Assembly (NCBI RefSeq): GCF_910594005.1
Contig: NC_057834.1
Coordinates: forward strand, 106,915,650 to 106,979,649
Length of the DNA stretch: 64,000 bases
Origin: Cervus elaphus
Taxonomy: Eukaryota; Chordata; Mammalia; Artiodactyla; Cervidae
Direction: 5' to 3'
A program made the translations under genes and the position numbers. Positions 32,959 to 44,530 of the stretch are shown here, piece after piece (the stretch's first letter is position 1; the number at the start of each line of letters is the position of its first letter). The notes below the pieces were generated by a model. The model saw only the letters and a program-made list of their open reading frames with translations, did not search any database and was not told the DNA's origin.

Positions 32959-33101
32959 TGGTGGTGGTTTAATAAGTCGTGTTCAACTCTTATGACCCTG
33001 TGGATTGTAGCCTGCCAGGCTCCTCTGTCCATGGGATTTCCCAGGCAAGAATACTGGAGTGGGTTGCCATTTCCCTCTTCAAGGCAGCCACCAAGGGAAG
33101 C
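32959..33101 (-). mobile_element. Bov-tA SINE, antisense, internally deleted, with TSD
   Basis: 'gtttaataagtcgtgttcaa', 'tgggatttcccaggcaagaa', then the tRNA-like half is nearly missing and it ends 'caccaagggaagc'. Near-perfect 14-base duplication cttgaatcccctgg/cttgagtcccctgg at 32945-32958 and 33102-33115. Confidence 0.88.
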
Positions 33102-33165
33102 CTTGAGTCCCCTGGTCTTGAGTTCAAATCCCACTTCTGCTGCTGATTAGCCGTGCGATCGATGT

Positions 33166-33585
33166 GTGTGCATTTGTGAGACACACCAATACAGAACACT
33201 GTACCTTCTTTCAAAGATGCTGACACATAGTTCTGAAATACATGAATCTGCCTTCTTGAGGAACTCTGACTCATTTTACTGGAACAACAAGTTCACATGC
33301 TAATGTGTGGGCTGAGGCACATGACCCCTCCGTAGAAAAACAAAGTATAGCAATGTGATTTTCCTCCAGCAAGTGTTAAGAAATGGCTCGTTGTTCTTCT
33401 ATTTATTTTGTTTTTCGTTTTGACACACTCATCTTTTGACCTGCACCTGGTATTCTGTGTAACCTCCATGACAACAATTGAGAAGCAAGAAAGGATGAGA
33501 GAAAGGAAAGTAAGTCTTCATCACTAATCATGACATAAAGACTCACACCTCATTTATAATTTTAAATACATGGTATCAATCTACC
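33166..33585. other. Unassigned intronic sequence
   Basis: A short sense MIR scrap ('gctgctgattagccgtgcga') ends at about 33165; beyond it nothing is recognised. Confidence 0.4.
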
Positions 33586-33589
33586 TACC

Positions 33590-33778
33590 TGTACCTGAAA
33601 TTATATTGTTAATTTATCTGCATCCTTGCTTACTGTCTATTTCTTCCTTGGCTTTCACACCTACTCCTTCCTTGTGAACCTAAGCTCTATGAAATCAAGG
33701 TCGTTGGCTTTCTTATTCATTGATGTATCTGTAGCTTTTAGGAGGATGTTAGCTGAAGGTTATTTGAAAGTATACACT
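33590..33778 (+). mobile_element. L2 3' tail, sense
   Basis: 'ctaagctctatgaaatcaag' and 'tgatgtatctgtagctttta' follow the L2 end; diverged. Confidence 0.58.
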
Positions 33779-33794
33779 AATTAAGTCTGTTCTG

Positions 33795-33992
33795 GTGAGG
33801 CACTGTGTATCTATATCCTGCCTCATTTGATGCTCACAAACATTCTGTAATGAAGGACTTATTATCTAAATTTATAATGAGGAAACAGAGGCTCAGAGAG
33901 GTTAAGTGACTTTCCTAAGCTAGTAGATGGATTAGCTAGGATTTGAAACTTGCTTTAACTCATGAATAAGACCAGGCCTATTCCTTGACAAG
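33795..33992 (-). repeat. MIR SINE, antisense
   Basis: 'gaggaaacagaggctcagag', 'aggttaagtgactttcctaa' and 'gctaggatttgaaacttgct' are a clear reverse-complement MIR core. Confidence 0.85.
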
Positions 33993-34139
33993 CTCACAGT
34001 TAATAGATCTCCAGCATTAGTTCAAGACAATTTATCTTGCTCTGATGACTTTAAGGCCCTGTAAAACCCTAAAAGCTTGCTTTCTCCACCATCAAAGACA
34101 AATTCAATTATAGTTATGACATTGTGCTCACAAAGGCAG

Positions 34140-34320
34140 GAAGATTCGTTGATGTATGGAAAGACTGTTCATATTAATTTTGGAAGCAAACAAAATTATT
34201 GCCAGCTGTATGACCCGAGTAAGGCTCTAGCCCTCCCTGGGACTCACTTTCCTTATCAGCAAAATAAAGGGATTGGATTAGATTATTTCTAAAATCTTTG
34301 CCAGCTTTGCAATCTGTTGC
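34140..34320 (+). repeat. MIR SINE, sense (weak)
   Basis: 'attgccagctgtatgacccg', 'gggactcactttccttatca' and 'aataaagggattggattag' match the MIR core. Confidence 0.62.
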
Positions 34321-34850
34321 TTCCATGTACATGTCTTTTTTTGATTAACTCTCAGTTGACAAATGAACCGGTTGCTCTCAATGGTACATTTTATTAGTTG
34401 TTTTTTTTTTTTTTTTTTAACTAGGTTCACTCTAAGAGAGAATATACCTACTGTATTTCCCCAGCAAGGTATAGCCTCATTCCAACTCAGTCATGCAATC
34501 ATGGCAGAGGGGAGAGGTCCCATAATAGGTAAGGATACCTACCACTGTGATATTTTGAGATGCAGTCCTAATACAGGGCCTGGTAGCAAAGGGGTTGGGC
34601 CCTTAAATGAATAGTTGAGTGACTAGTCATCCTACTTACATTGGTTTGACTTGGCTCTTATGAGTTTTCTCAAGGGCAAAATATCAAGCTTCTTGCTAAA
34701 AGCATCATATTATAGACTCAAAATGGCAAGCTATCACCCATTTAATATGTTATTGACTGAAAAAGAAATGGTCCTGCTGATATTTCTAGCTGAGTACTGC
34801 AGTGAGCTATAACAGAAATAATACTAATAACAATAACTCAACAACAAAAA
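34321..34850. other. Unassigned sequence with an 18-T tract
   Basis: A T tract at about 34402-34419 has no flanking duplication. Otherwise nothing recognised. Confidence 0.45.
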
Positions 34851-34890
34851 TAATAATGGCAGCTAATGGCCCAATACTCTATACACTTTG

Positions 34891-35116
34891 TTGTTGCTGT
34901 TGTTGAGTCACTAAGCTGTGTATGACTCTTTGAGACTCCACGGACTGTAGCTTGCCAGGCTCCTCTGTCCAGGGAGTTTTCCAAGCAAGAATACTGGAGC
35001 CGGTTGCCATTTCCTACTCCCTCCAAGGGATCCTCACGACCCAAGGATTGAACTCATGTCTCGTGTCTCCGGCATTGCAGGTGGATTCTTTACCATGGCG
35101 TCACTTGGGAAGCCCC
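34891..35116 (-). mobile_element. Bov-tA SINE, antisense, in a MIR
   Basis: 'gttgctgttgttgagtcact', 'aagcaagaatactggagccg', 'gtggattctttaccatggcg'. The flanks (about 34850-34888 and 35117-35180, with 'actgaaagatgaggagacaa') belong to an antisense MIR that it interrupts. Confidence 0.88.
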
Positions 35117-35204
35117 ATTTAACACCTTACCTACTTCACATCCCCAACTGAAAGATGAGGAGACAAACAGTTTTGGAATTCTATTCTTAACCATTCACTG
35201 TGGA

Positions 35205-35375
35205 ACAAAGGCTTTGGTGATAAAAGAGACCATAATTCAAACCCTAGCTCTTTCATTTAACACTCTGAGTCTCAGTTTTAAAAATGGGAATCTTAATACC
35301 TATTTTATAGGTATATTGTTATGAAATAAATGATTAAAAGCATAGTTGTTATTATTACTACTACTATTTACCCAT
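35205..35375 (+). repeat. MIR SINE, sense
   Basis: 'aattcaaaccctagctcttt', 'cactctgagtctcagtttta', 'atgggaatcttaatacctat' and a tail 'agttgttattattacta'. Confidence 0.75.
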
Positions 35376-36878
35376 CAACTGAAACAAACCTTATTTTCCC
35401 AGAAGCTTTATTAAAAGTAAGAGTTAACATGTATCGCTAATACTTGGATATGTGTTTCCGGTTGGTGGGGTGGGTAGATTAGGGAAGGTGGTGGATGTCA
35501 ACAGTCTCTGGCTCCTTATCATCATTTCTGGATGACTGCTTCTTCATCTGCATGCAAAAACCTCCACTCTGAGTTTTATGCCACCTAACAATAGAGATAT
35601 AATCATATTTAGTTCCCCTGCATCTCTGTGCTGTCATCATTAGCCTCTTGCTGATGTCAAATGAGCCTAAGGCTTAGATCTCATCTCCCTATCCATCTAG
35701 GGGTTTGTCATCATCATGTAAGACTTCAGCATCTGTTTATAGGACCCATCCAATGCTTGAGTCTTGTGGTTTTGAAGTGTTTTCAATATTATAATTGCCA
35801 CTTTCTGACTTCAGTTGCCCATTAATTTAATCTTGTTCGCCACATCATTCCTATCAAATGTCTTCCTCCACCTGTGGTTATTGCCAGAATCTCAGTCCCT
35901 TTTTTGAGTCTATATACCTCTTATGACTGATTTCTTCCTTATATAGGGGTGAGTCCCCGTCCATTAAATCAAACACTGATCAATAAGACTCACTACTAAT
36001 TATCTTTTATTTGTCAAATTCAATTGATACAGCTAATCCACAGACATTCCTTAGCTAGAATATGCTTCATTTATGACTGTAGGAGTAAAACAAAGTTTAG
36101 GAAGGAGTGGGCTGATGGGAGATTGCAACTTGAGAAAATACAGGATCCTGAAAGTTCTCAGGGTCCAAACAACTTCGAAATTTACACTTCCTGTTTCAAA
36201 GCTAATTTTGTATTGTGAAGATTTTTTTGGTCAACAGATCAGGCATCATAATTGATAGCAGAAAATAAAAATGTGATGGCACTAACATTTTTTTATGTTC
36301 CAAATCTGATATATTTATTTTATTCTACTCTGTTGTAAAACCAAAAATTCCCCCATTGCACAGAAGCCAATATCCTATAAGATCATGAAAAAGTGGCGTA
36401 GGACATGCAAGACATGATGAGCTACAAGGGATGTTGGGTAGTTACTAGTCAATTTCTCTGTGTTTAGGTTGGTAAATAACCAAATTTTCTAAGACACAGG
36501 TATTTTTCCATTTATCTTGACCTCCACACTCCTTAAAGCTCCATGTTTTAGATTTCCAACTCTCCTAGATCAGAGTCATATTAAAAGTGGGGCATGCACA
36601 TCTTGGTCTAGCCTTTGGGGTTGGGCTTAGACTGCTTTATGGTACAGATGTGCTTCCGGCTATGCCAGAATGCATTTCAAACCTACATTAGGAGGACAAA
36701 GACAAGCAGAGAGGATGCATCTGAAACCAGGAGTAGAGGAGGCCGAAGATGTCAGCAAAGCACCAAAAGCATGAGAAAGCCTGGAGGGAAACTGAGAAGG
36801 AAGGAGATAGCAGAGATACACAGAGTGAAAAAAGCATGGAAGGCAGGTCCAGGATAAATCACATGTGTCCTTTTAAGT
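35376..36878. other. Unassigned intronic sequence (1.5 kb)
   Basis: No named repeat recognised. Frames of 60-80 codons near 36.02-36.95 kb lack motifs. Confidence 0.4.
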
Positions 36879-36879
36879 T

Positions 36880-37092
36880 GGTTTATAAGCTTTTCTTGTG
36901 TTCCCAAAGCCCCCTCTATCTTAGCACTTGGCACACAGTAGGATAAATGTCTGTTTACTTATATGTTTCTTACACTAGACAGTGAGAGCTCAGAGGAGAG
37001 AGGTCATTAATTTTACCAGTATCCTCAACAATTGATATAATGTGACTTTTCAATAAGTAGTGTTGAGAGATTGAAAGAACGAATGAGTAGAT
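36880..37092 (+). mobile_element. L2 3' tail, sense
   Basis: 'tcttagcacttggcacacag', 'ctagacagtgagagctcaga' and 'gaaagaacgaatgagtag' are L2 3' sequence. Confidence 0.6.
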
Positions 37093-37217
37093 AGATCAAT
37101 GAATGAATGAATCAGGGACGGGATATCTGTATAAATCAACTTTGGGATATCCCTCAATTGTACTTTTTGGTATTTCCTGCTAGGAAATAATATTCTTCAC
37201 TTTCAGATATCACATAG

Positions 37218-37438
37218 TTAAGATCATGGGCCCTGGACTGCCTAGATCAGAGCCTTGGCTCTTTTAACTGAATGGCTTAGGCAATTTAATAACCTCTTTA
37301 TGCCTTGGTTTACTCACCTGTAAAATAGAAACAAAAGAAGTAATTACTCATAGAGTTAGTGAGACAAGAGAAAATGCATACAAACCATCTAATTTAGTGC
37401 CTGGCACAAGTAAGAGCTAAAACATTTGTTATTTTTAT
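37218..37438 (+). repeat. MIR SINE, sense, near full length
   Basis: 'gatcatgggccctggactgc', 'aataacctctttatgccttg', 'actcacctgtaaaatagaaa', 'tagtgcctggcacaagtaag' cover MIR from start to tail. Confidence 0.87.
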
Positions 37439-37865
37439 AAAAATCTCCACTATCTCCACCCCAGCACTATATATCTTATATTGTTTTCTTGAGCACTACT
37501 ATTTAAAGACAGCACTTCCTCATCTTCTGCTACATGTGACATGCTGCCTGGGCAGGGGATTGATAAAGAGCATGGAATGAAGGCATTGCTCAACCCTGAA
37601 TACCAGCTGATGCCTCTGGTTAATGCGGGGAAGGAAGAAGGACAATGAGCAGAATGGGGCCTGTAGGCAATAAAAGTTGTAGGAGCTTGTAGGTTTAGAA
37701 TACGGAGTTTATTTTTGGGTTGGACTTCCAGGCCTTTTACATAAAACAAAGAAAACAACAACTATGTCAGCTGTGTTTATGAACATGAGCTTGTGCTGGC
37801 TTTCTCAAAACATAGGGAATTCAGTCTACTTCCCTCTGTTTACTAAGTTATTGACAAACACATGA
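37439..37865. other. Unassigned intronic sequence
   Basis: Holds a 103-codon minus frame (37450-37761) with no recognised domain. Confidence 0.4.
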
Positions 37866-37867
37866 TG

Positions 37868-38018
37868 TACTGGAAAGAAGACTGAGCTGGAAATCAGGAG
37901 GCTCTGGTCCTGTATGAACTCAGTCTGGGCTCTGTAATTTTGAATGAATTGCTTCCTTTCTTTGGATACTAGTTTCCTCATCTCCAAAACGAGAAGTCTG
38001 AGCCAGATAATGTTTTAC
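37868..38018 (+). repeat. MIR SINE, sense
   Basis: 'gctggaaatcaggaggctct', 'gaattgcttcctttctttgg' and 'agtttcctcatctccaaaac' match the MIR core. Confidence 0.78.
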
Positions 38019-38021
38019 TGT

Positions 38022-39060
38022 TCAACAAATAGTTATTGAGGACCCACTGTGTGCCAGACATTACACTAGGCACTGTGGATACATAAGTGAATCAGATGGC
38101 TCTGATCCTTGACCTCATGGAGTTTAGAGTCTATTAGAAAAACAAAGAAATTATGTGAGAGCGCCAAATGGAGACAAAACTAGTTTGGGGGCTTAGCGAA
38201 CTATCTGAAGGTTCAGAAGGACTTGGGCAAATAGTTAAAGAATATTGATGAAGAGGGTCCCAGGCTGAAGAAAAGGCATTTTTGCAGGTCCCAAGTCAAG
38301 ATAATATGGTGCATTCAAAGAACTAAAAGAAGTCCAAGGTGGTTTGAGTAGACAGAATGCTGGGAAAGAGTGAAAACAGACAAAGCTACAAATGAAGGCA
38401 GGAATAGGTTTTGGGGTGGCCTTTTAAAATCATGTTAAAGGTTTCTGACATTATGCCAAAGTCAAGGGGAAGACACTGAAGACTTTTAAGCTAAAGCACC
38501 CTATTCAAGTTTGTAAAAGATCACTTTGGCAGATGTGTAGAGAATGGATTAGAGTGGTAAAAGTGGCTGTAGGGAACCCATTCAAGAGGCCCTTGGAGAA
38601 GTCCAGGTGAGAGCTGATGGTGCTTGGACTAGGGTGGGACTGTGGAATTAAAGCAAAGTGGAGAATTAAAGAGATACAACGAGTAGTTTAGAAAGAGACC
38701 AGGGGACACCAAAGTGGAGGAAGAAGAAGAGGGTGGGCTCCGAATGTCCTTGAGGTCCTGGCAGAAGTGATTAAGTAGATGTGGTACCACTACCGATAGT
38801 GCCATGTCCTAAGCTAGCGCCAGTTTTGCAGGCAAAGGTGGAGATGCTGAGTTCAGGTTTGAACCTGTTTAAATTGAGATGCCTGTGAGACCTTTAAGTG
38901 TAGATGTAGAGCTGCTTGCATTTCAATAGAAAATGAATCCTTATAAGTGGATAAGAGGGACAAAATCTTATAGAAGACCAACACAGAATTCTAGGTAGAG
39001 GAGAGAGAGGAGCTGACAAGGAATCTGGAAAATAGCATTAAGAGCATCTCAGTAGGAGCA
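38022..39060 (-). mobile_element. L2 LINE, antisense, about 1 kb (ORF2 end and 3' UTR)
   Basis: Starts with the inverted tail 'caacaaatagttattgagga', 'ccagacattacactaggcac', 'cctcatggagtttagagtct'; continues with 'gatcactttggcagatgtgt', 'ggagaatta' and 'gaggtcctggcagaagtgat'; and ends in inverted ORF2 ('gagatgctgagttcaggttt', 'gatgcctgtgagacctttaa'). The longest L2 in the window; frame destroyed. Confidence 0.78.
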
Positions 39061-39094
39061 AAATTAAGAAAGTATGCTGTTAGTGGGAAAGTGT

Positions 39095-39388
39095 TTCCAA
39101 ATAAACTTATCTATGAAACAGAAACAGACTCACAGCCAGAGAGAACAGACTTGTGGTTGCCAAGGGGAGGAAGAGTGGGTGGGGGGGGAATGGATTGGGA
39201 GTTTGCAGGTAACAAGGTCCTACTGTATAGCACAGCGAACTATATTCTGTGATAAACCATAATGGAAAGGAATACAAAAAAGAATGCATATATATATATT
39301 TATATATGAATAATGGAGTTACTTTGCTGTACAGTAGAAATTAACACAATATTGTAACTCAGTGATACTTTAATCAAGTTAAAAAAAT
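39095..39388 (+). mobile_element. Ruminant L1 3' end, sense
   Basis: 'gaaacagactcacagccaga', 'ggtcctactgtatagcacag', a short (TA)n at 39289-39300, 'cagtagaaattaacacaata' and an A-rich end. Confidence 0.87.
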
Positions 39389-39582
39389 AAGAAAAGTGTT
39401 TCAGTGAAGCGAGTACGCCATATTGCAAAATGCTGTTCAGTGTAAAGCAGGGTAAGACATGGAAAGTCCTTTGTGCTGTCTGATGACCTAGGTTAGCTTT
39501 AGTGGCCTAAACGAGAATGATTCTGATAGATTTGTGGAAGAGGAAGGCAGATTATCCTTGGCTGAGGAGGGAGGTGGTGTAT
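39389..39582. other. Unassigned short intronic sequence
   Basis: Nothing recognised between the L1 tail and the CHR SINE. Confidence 0.4.
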
Positions 39583-39597
39583 AAGAAAATCATGACA

Positions 39598-39921
39598 GGG
39601 CTTCCCTGGTGGCTGCGTGGTAAAGGATTCTCCTGCCAATGCAGGAGGCATGGGTTCGATCCTGATCTGGGAAGATCCCACATGCCACAGAGCAACTAAA
39701 CCCCTGTGTCAAAACTACTGAGCCTGTGCTCTAGAGCCCACATACCACAATTGCTGAAGCCCGCATGCCTAGAGCCCATGCTCAACAAGAGAAGCACCCC
39801 AATGAGAAACTGGTGCAGAACAACTAGAGAGAGGCCCCCACTCACCACAACTAGCGAAAAGCCCGCATAGCAACAAAGACCCAGAATAACCAAAAATAAA
39901 GCAATAAATTTATTTAAAATA
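39598..39921 (+). mobile_element. CHR-type SINE, sense, full length, with 15-base TSD
   Basis: tRNA-derived head 'gggcttccctggtggctgcg' and 'gggttcgatcctgatctggg', then the CHR body 'cacatgccacagagcaacta', 'gagcctgtgctctagagccc', 'aaagacccagaataacca', and an A/T-rich tail. Perfect duplication aagaaaatcatgaca at 39583-39597 and 39922-39936. Shared with other cetartiodactyls as a family, unlike the Bov SINEs. Confidence 0.93.
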
Positions 39922-40029
39922 AAGAAAATCATGACAATGATGCTGGCCACTTTTTAAAGCATTTTTGACTGTGAGAGGCAGTAACTGGAAGGCTGATAGG
40001 GAGAAGAAAAGATTTTAAGATGAGAATTT

Positions 40030-40335
40030 GTGGTAGCACTGTCCAATAGAAATAATGTGAATTCTGTAAGTAATTTTAAATTTCCTAGAAGCCATTTAAA
40101 AAAGTGAAAAGAAATTGGTGAACTTTATTTTAATGTCCTTTATTTAACCTATTATATCCCAAATATCTTTTCAACAATATAAAAATTATTAATGAAATAG
40201 TCTATGTTCTTGTATTCATACTAAATCTTCGAAATCTGGTGTGTCTTCTATACATTTCAGCTTGGACTGACCACATTTCAAGTGCTCAGTAACTACGTCT
40301 GATGAGTGGCTACAGTGTGGGACAGCACAAGTTTA
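40030..40335 (+). mobile_element. Ancient TIR DNA-transposon remnant
   Basis: Left end 'tagcactgtccaatagaa' and right end 'gtgtgggacagcacaa' are inverted versions of one another (gcactgtcc / ggacagc). Interior includes 'acatttcaagtgctcagtaa' and 'gagtggctac', a widespread old mammalian repeat. Family name uncertain. Confidence 0.6.
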
Positions 40336-40605
40336 GAGCAGGTTTAAATGCTGATGAGGAGTTAGTATGGAAGAAGAGGCTAAATATGCCAGAGGAAGAG
40401 ATCAATGGATTATCAAAGGTAGTGGGAGGTGGAGGAGCTTCTGTAACAGGCGGGGTGTCTCTTCCACTATACCAAATGTAAGGGAGCAAAAGGCTGCATT
40501 TGGATGTAAGCAGTGGTGTGCTGATAAATGCTCAACAATTGGTTCTATCAAAAAAAAAAAAAAAAGGCTGTGATTCGTAGCACTGGGGTGTAAAGACTTC
40601 CACTG
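40336..40605. other. Unassigned sequence with an A tract
   Basis: A tract at 40550-40565 without a matching direct repeat. Nothing else recognised. Confidence 0.4.
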
Positions 40606-40621
40606 TGGCTGATTTCATCTG

Positions 40622-41250
40622 GGAAAAAATGGAAACAGTGAGAGACTTTATTTTTGGGGGGCTCCAAAATCACTGCAGATGGTGACTGCAGCCATGAAAT
40701 TAAAAGACGCTTGCTCCTTGGAAGAAACGCTATGACTAAAGTAGACAGCATATTAAAAAGCAGAGACATTACTTTGCCAACAAAGGTCTGCCTAGTCAAA
40801 GCTATAGTTTTTCCAGTAGTCATATATGGATGTGAGAGATGGACCATAAAGAAAGCTGAGCACTGAACAATTGATGCTTTTGAACTGTGGTGTTGGAGAA
40901 GACTCTTGAGAGTATCTTGGACTGCAAGGAGATTGAACCAGTCAACCCTAAAGGAAATCAGTCCTGAATATTCATTGGAAGGACTGATGCTGAAGCTGAA
41001 GCTCCAATACTTTGGCCACCTGATGTGAAGAACTGATTGACTCACTGGAAAAGACCCTGATGCTGGGAAAGACTGAAGGCAGGAGGAGAAGGGGATGACA
41101 GAGGATGAGATGGTTGGATGGCATCGCCTACTGTATGGACATGAGTTTGAGTAAGCTCCGGGAGTTGGTGATGGACAGGGAAGCCTGGCGTGCTGCAGTC
41201 CATGGGGTCACAAAGAGTCAGATACGATTGAGTGACTGAACTGAACTAAA
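40622..41250 (+). mobile_element. BovB LINE 3' end, sense (ORF2 C-terminus)
   Basis: Encodes the end of BovB ORF2 in phase: EIKRRLLLGRNAMTKVDSIL, then TLPTKVCLVKAIVFPVVIYG, up to KKAEH and a TGA at 40864-40866. Further down, 'aggagaaggggatgacagag' and 'gagtgactgaactgaactaa' mark the end and the (ctgaa)n tail. 5'-truncated; reverse-transcriptase core absent. Confidence 0.92.
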
Positions 41251-41510
41251 TGTGATGTCACTGAAAGTGAAGCTGGGCAGAGATGCCCACAGTTGCCTCC
41301 TGGGAGCAGGTGAGAGTCAGCTTCAGCACACCACTGGATATGAGAAACAGGTTTGACAGTAGGTGTCTTTCTAATGGCTTTTATTTTCTTTTTGAGGTAG
41401 TTGGGGGTTGAGAATAAGTGGGAGGTCATATGCCTGAATGTGACAGGAAAGACAGGGCTGGGAATGGAGAAGATTTGATATCATGTTGCAGAAAATTAGA
41501 GACTAATCTG
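41251..41510. other. Unassigned intronic sequence
   Basis: Nothing recognised between BovB and the next old repeat. Confidence 0.4.
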
Positions 41511-41514
41511 ATGT

Positions 41515-41920
41515 ATTAGTCTGGTTCCTGTGAGGAAACAGATGGACAGTCACACTGGGTAACTGAAGTAAAGCTTAACAAAGGGTTTGTTTTAAAGAAG
41601 GTTTAGGAAAAGACTAGCAACAGTGGAGAACCATTACCACCTCCTGGCCTGAAGCAGCAAGGGGAGGGAGTGATTCCATCACCTGGAGAGAAGATGGGAA
41701 GAGGCAGAGAGCCACCTGCAGGAATTGTGGTCTATGGTATAGACGCATGGTAGATGGATCAGCTAAACCACGGCAATTCAGCAAGGAGGGAGCTGGGCAA
41801 ACAAACAGCTCCATCCACCCCTCCAGGCTCCCTCTGATGCCCAGTGGCCAAATGCAGCTAGAAACTAGAGGGTGAGGCAGGCTGTCTGGGGATCATTCAT
41901 ACATAAAGTTAGAAGTCTGC
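41515..41920 (+). mobile_element. Ancient mammalian repeat, family not named
   Basis: 'tattagtctggttcctgtga', 'ggaaacagatggacagtcac', 'aacaaagggtttgttttaaa', 'cctggagagaagatgggaag' and 'ctctgatgcccagtggccaa' match a repeat I recognise from other mammals, but I cannot name the family. Confidence 0.5.
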
Positions 41921-41933
41921 CTTATTGTTGTAT

Positions 41934-42161
41934 GTGTGCATGCGTGAGTGCTAAGTCGCTTCAGTTGTGTCCAACTCTTTGTGACTATGGACTAAGCCTG
42001 CCAGGATTTTCTGTCCATGGGATTCTCCAGGCAAGAATACTGGAGTGGGTTGTCATGCCTTCCTCCAGGGTATCTTTCCAACCCAGGGATCGAACCCAGG
42101 TCTCCTGCAGCTCCTTCACGGCAGGCGTATTCTTTACCGCTGAGCCACCAGGGAAGCCTTC
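41934..42161 (-). mobile_element. Bov-tA SINE, antisense, with TSD
   Basis: 'gtgctaagtcgcttcagttg', 'gggatcgaacccaggtctcc', 'gagccaccagggaagcc'. Duplication tattgttgtat/tattgctgtat at 41923-41933 and 42162-42172, one mismatch. Confidence 0.93.
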
Positions 42162-42350
42162 TATTGCTGTATAGTGTTTCCCTATAGTGTTCAGTGGCCT
42201 TCAGGCAGGCATAAGGTCGAAAGCTGGATTCATCCTGGATTGGGATTTGGTAAAAGAAGAACAAAGGGAAAAAGTGAAAAAATTAAATAGTCATAAGGAG
42301 ATTGGTCAGACTGGTCAGCTGTAAGGAGAGAAAAGGGGTAAGAGGAAAGG

Positions 42351-42392
42351 AAAGAAAGTCCCCAGAAAAAAAAAAAAAAAAAAGAAAGTCCC
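42351..42392 (+). mobile_element. Poly(A)-only retrotransposition scar
   Basis: Perfect 12-base direct repeat aaagaaagtccc at 42351-42362 and 42381-42392 flanks 'cag' plus about 15 A residues. No element body is present. Confidence 0.6.
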
Positions 42393-42545
42393 ACAACAGC
42401 CTTTCAAAGCACATGTTAATTCTGTTTTAGAGACAAGGAACAAGAACTAAAGAGTGGCCTGCCTAAGAAGTAAGCTTAGTTAGTGGAGGAGTCAAGAGAC
42501 AGGTCTGCCAAGTGTGCAGACAGTTTCTGTACTGCTGGTCCACCT
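42393..42545 (-). repeat. MIR SINE, antisense
   Basis: 'aattctgttttagagacaag', 'gtggcctgcctaagaagtaa' and 'gacaggtctgccaagtgtgc' fit the reverse-complement MIR core. The poly(A) scar lies at its left edge. Confidence 0.6.
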
Positions 42546-43140
42546 ACAAGCCAAGGAGTGGTCTGATTGATTTGGGGAGAGGGGGTATACTTTCATGTTC
42601 ATTTAAACTCTTCATTGAAACCAAAATATTATTGGAATTTTCCTATCCTGTATATATGAACTCATGCACACTGGAAAACTAAGACGCCCTTTGGTTTGTC
42701 ATTACAGATGCTCACTACCAAGGGACAAGTTAAGAGGCGGGTGAGGAATGTGCATGGGGGTCTGTGATGAAACAGAAGTGGTGTTACGCTCTCAGGCAGG
42801 CTCTTTTCTCCAGTCTGCATCTGCTCCTGTCTCGCCTCGGGGCAGTACCTGACTAGGTTACCTTCTTCCCTACACCCAGTGGGATGGGCAGAGGGGGCGA
42901 GAGAATGCCATAGGATTCCCCCTGTGCGTCTGGTTCACAGCTATAACCCATGCATACTCCTAGGGGCGTGGCCTGTGACTAACGCTTAGTGATTACAGGG
43001 TCAAAGGAACCTTTCAAGGACTGTATTTCTGTGTCAAATATTTCATGGTCTGACAACAGGATAAAAGATTAGAAATAAGAATTCTCTAATTGCAAATTCT
43101 CTCTAATTGGGAGAGGTACACAGAAAACACTGGAAATAGC
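42546..43140. other. Unassigned intronic sequence
   Basis: No repeat or exon recognised. Confidence 0.4.
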
Positions 43141-43144
43141 TAGA

Positions 43145-43300
43145 CTGGAATTTCTGTGAACTTGGAACTTAATCTCTCTTGGTCCGTTTACAAAATCTCC
43201 TTCTTTATAAAATTTGGCCAATACCTAAATGGATAGTTGTAAAGATTAAAGGAGACCACGGGTGCAAAGCTCCTGCCTCATGCAAGAACTCAGCTAAAGT
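43145..43300 (+). repeat. MIR SINE fragment, sense (weak)
   Basis: 'tctgtgaacttggaacttaa', 'gttgtaaagattaaaggaga' match parts of MIR. Confidence 0.48.
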
Positions 43301-43965
43301 CCATTCTTCCCACATTCCTGTCCCTCTCTGGTCCTTTTGTTATTTAATTCTTTCTTTCATTTCCCACAATTACCACTTTCTTCTGATGCTTTATTCCATT
43401 GACAGAAGATAGTGGTGGTTTGCCTACAACTTCCCGATCAAGATTACTCTAGTTTTGTGTTGTTTTGTTTTGGTCACTTTGGGGCCTTGGTTTGGGTCTT
43501 GGTGACCTCAGGTGACCATTCTGTGGAAACCATGGCATTTCAGATCATGGCTTTCCCTCCATCTTTGAATAAACATCGAAAGCTTTCTTTACCTTTTCTT
43601 GCAACTCTCATTTGCCATCTGGTGCCTGGTTTGGCTGCATCTGTGTTTGCTTAATGATTTCAGGCGAAGACTGAGTTTACATATGGGAAGAAGGAAAGGG
43701 CTTTGCTTGATTTCTTCCATATGTTCATTTATTCATATATTATGATTTTTGTAATCTCACCAGCACAGATCCCTTCAGACAATCCTTACCCTGTTCCTTG
43801 GAGACTCCCTTCTTTGTGTGTTCAGCTGGAAGTCTCTGTGAGAACATGTTTGCAATGCCCAATACCTTTGGCTTACTTACCCAATACATAGAGCTCGGCA
43901 TGGCTTTTAGACGGGGACAAAATCAGTGTTCTTGAAAGTCCTTCCTTTTGAATGGAGGAGGCCTA
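43301..43965. other. Unassigned T-rich sequence
   Basis: Open frames at 43179-43412 and 43412-43654 have no domain; no repeat recognised. Confidence 0.4.
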
Positions 43966-43969
43966 TTTG

Positions 43970-44120
43970 GCAATTCTGTGGAGTCAGGAGACCTGGGGTC
44001 TAGTGTCTGCCCTCCATCTCTAACTGGTGTGAACTCAAACAAGTTCTATAACCATCTGGTCCTCAGTTTGTTTGTCATGTATCCAAAGGCTCAGGTTGGG
44101 TTTGCTCTGACACCTAAGAG
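43970..44120 (+). repeat. MIR SINE, sense
   Basis: 'gtcaggagacctggggtcta', 'ctaactggtgtgaactcaaa' and 'atctggtcctcagtttgttt' match the MIR core. Confidence 0.68.
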
Positions 44121-44530
44121 CCTCACAGCATCCAATGTTCCCTCTTTTGTTTCTCCTCTTCCTCTGGTACTAGGTCTTTGACTCTTACAGATGAGGATGT
44201 GAAGTCCCAATGTGTGTTTTCCCTCTTCCTAGCTCCCAGGTAGAGGTATGTATGAGGGGGAATCCAAGAAAGGCATTTCATCTTCTGCATAATGCATGAC
44301 TGAAAGAGGATGAGCTCTATTTCTTATTTTGTAAAAAGTCACTGTTATTTCTTTCCCTACAGTACACCTGGGACTCAGCTTAGTGCGATGGAAAGAGCAG
44401 ATCTAGGTTTGAAACCCATCTTCACCAGCCTATGGACCTGGACAATTTTCTTAATATTCCTAAGTCTTAATCTTTCTTCTCTGTAAAATGGGAATAATAT
44501 CTACCTCATAGGGATTGTGAGTAGATAGTG

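Noticed and set aside
40550..40565. A tract as a fourth poly(A)-only scar
   Set aside because: No matching direct repeat on its two sides. The A or T tracts at 34402, 46424, 48290, 50421 and 61694 were rejected for the same reason.
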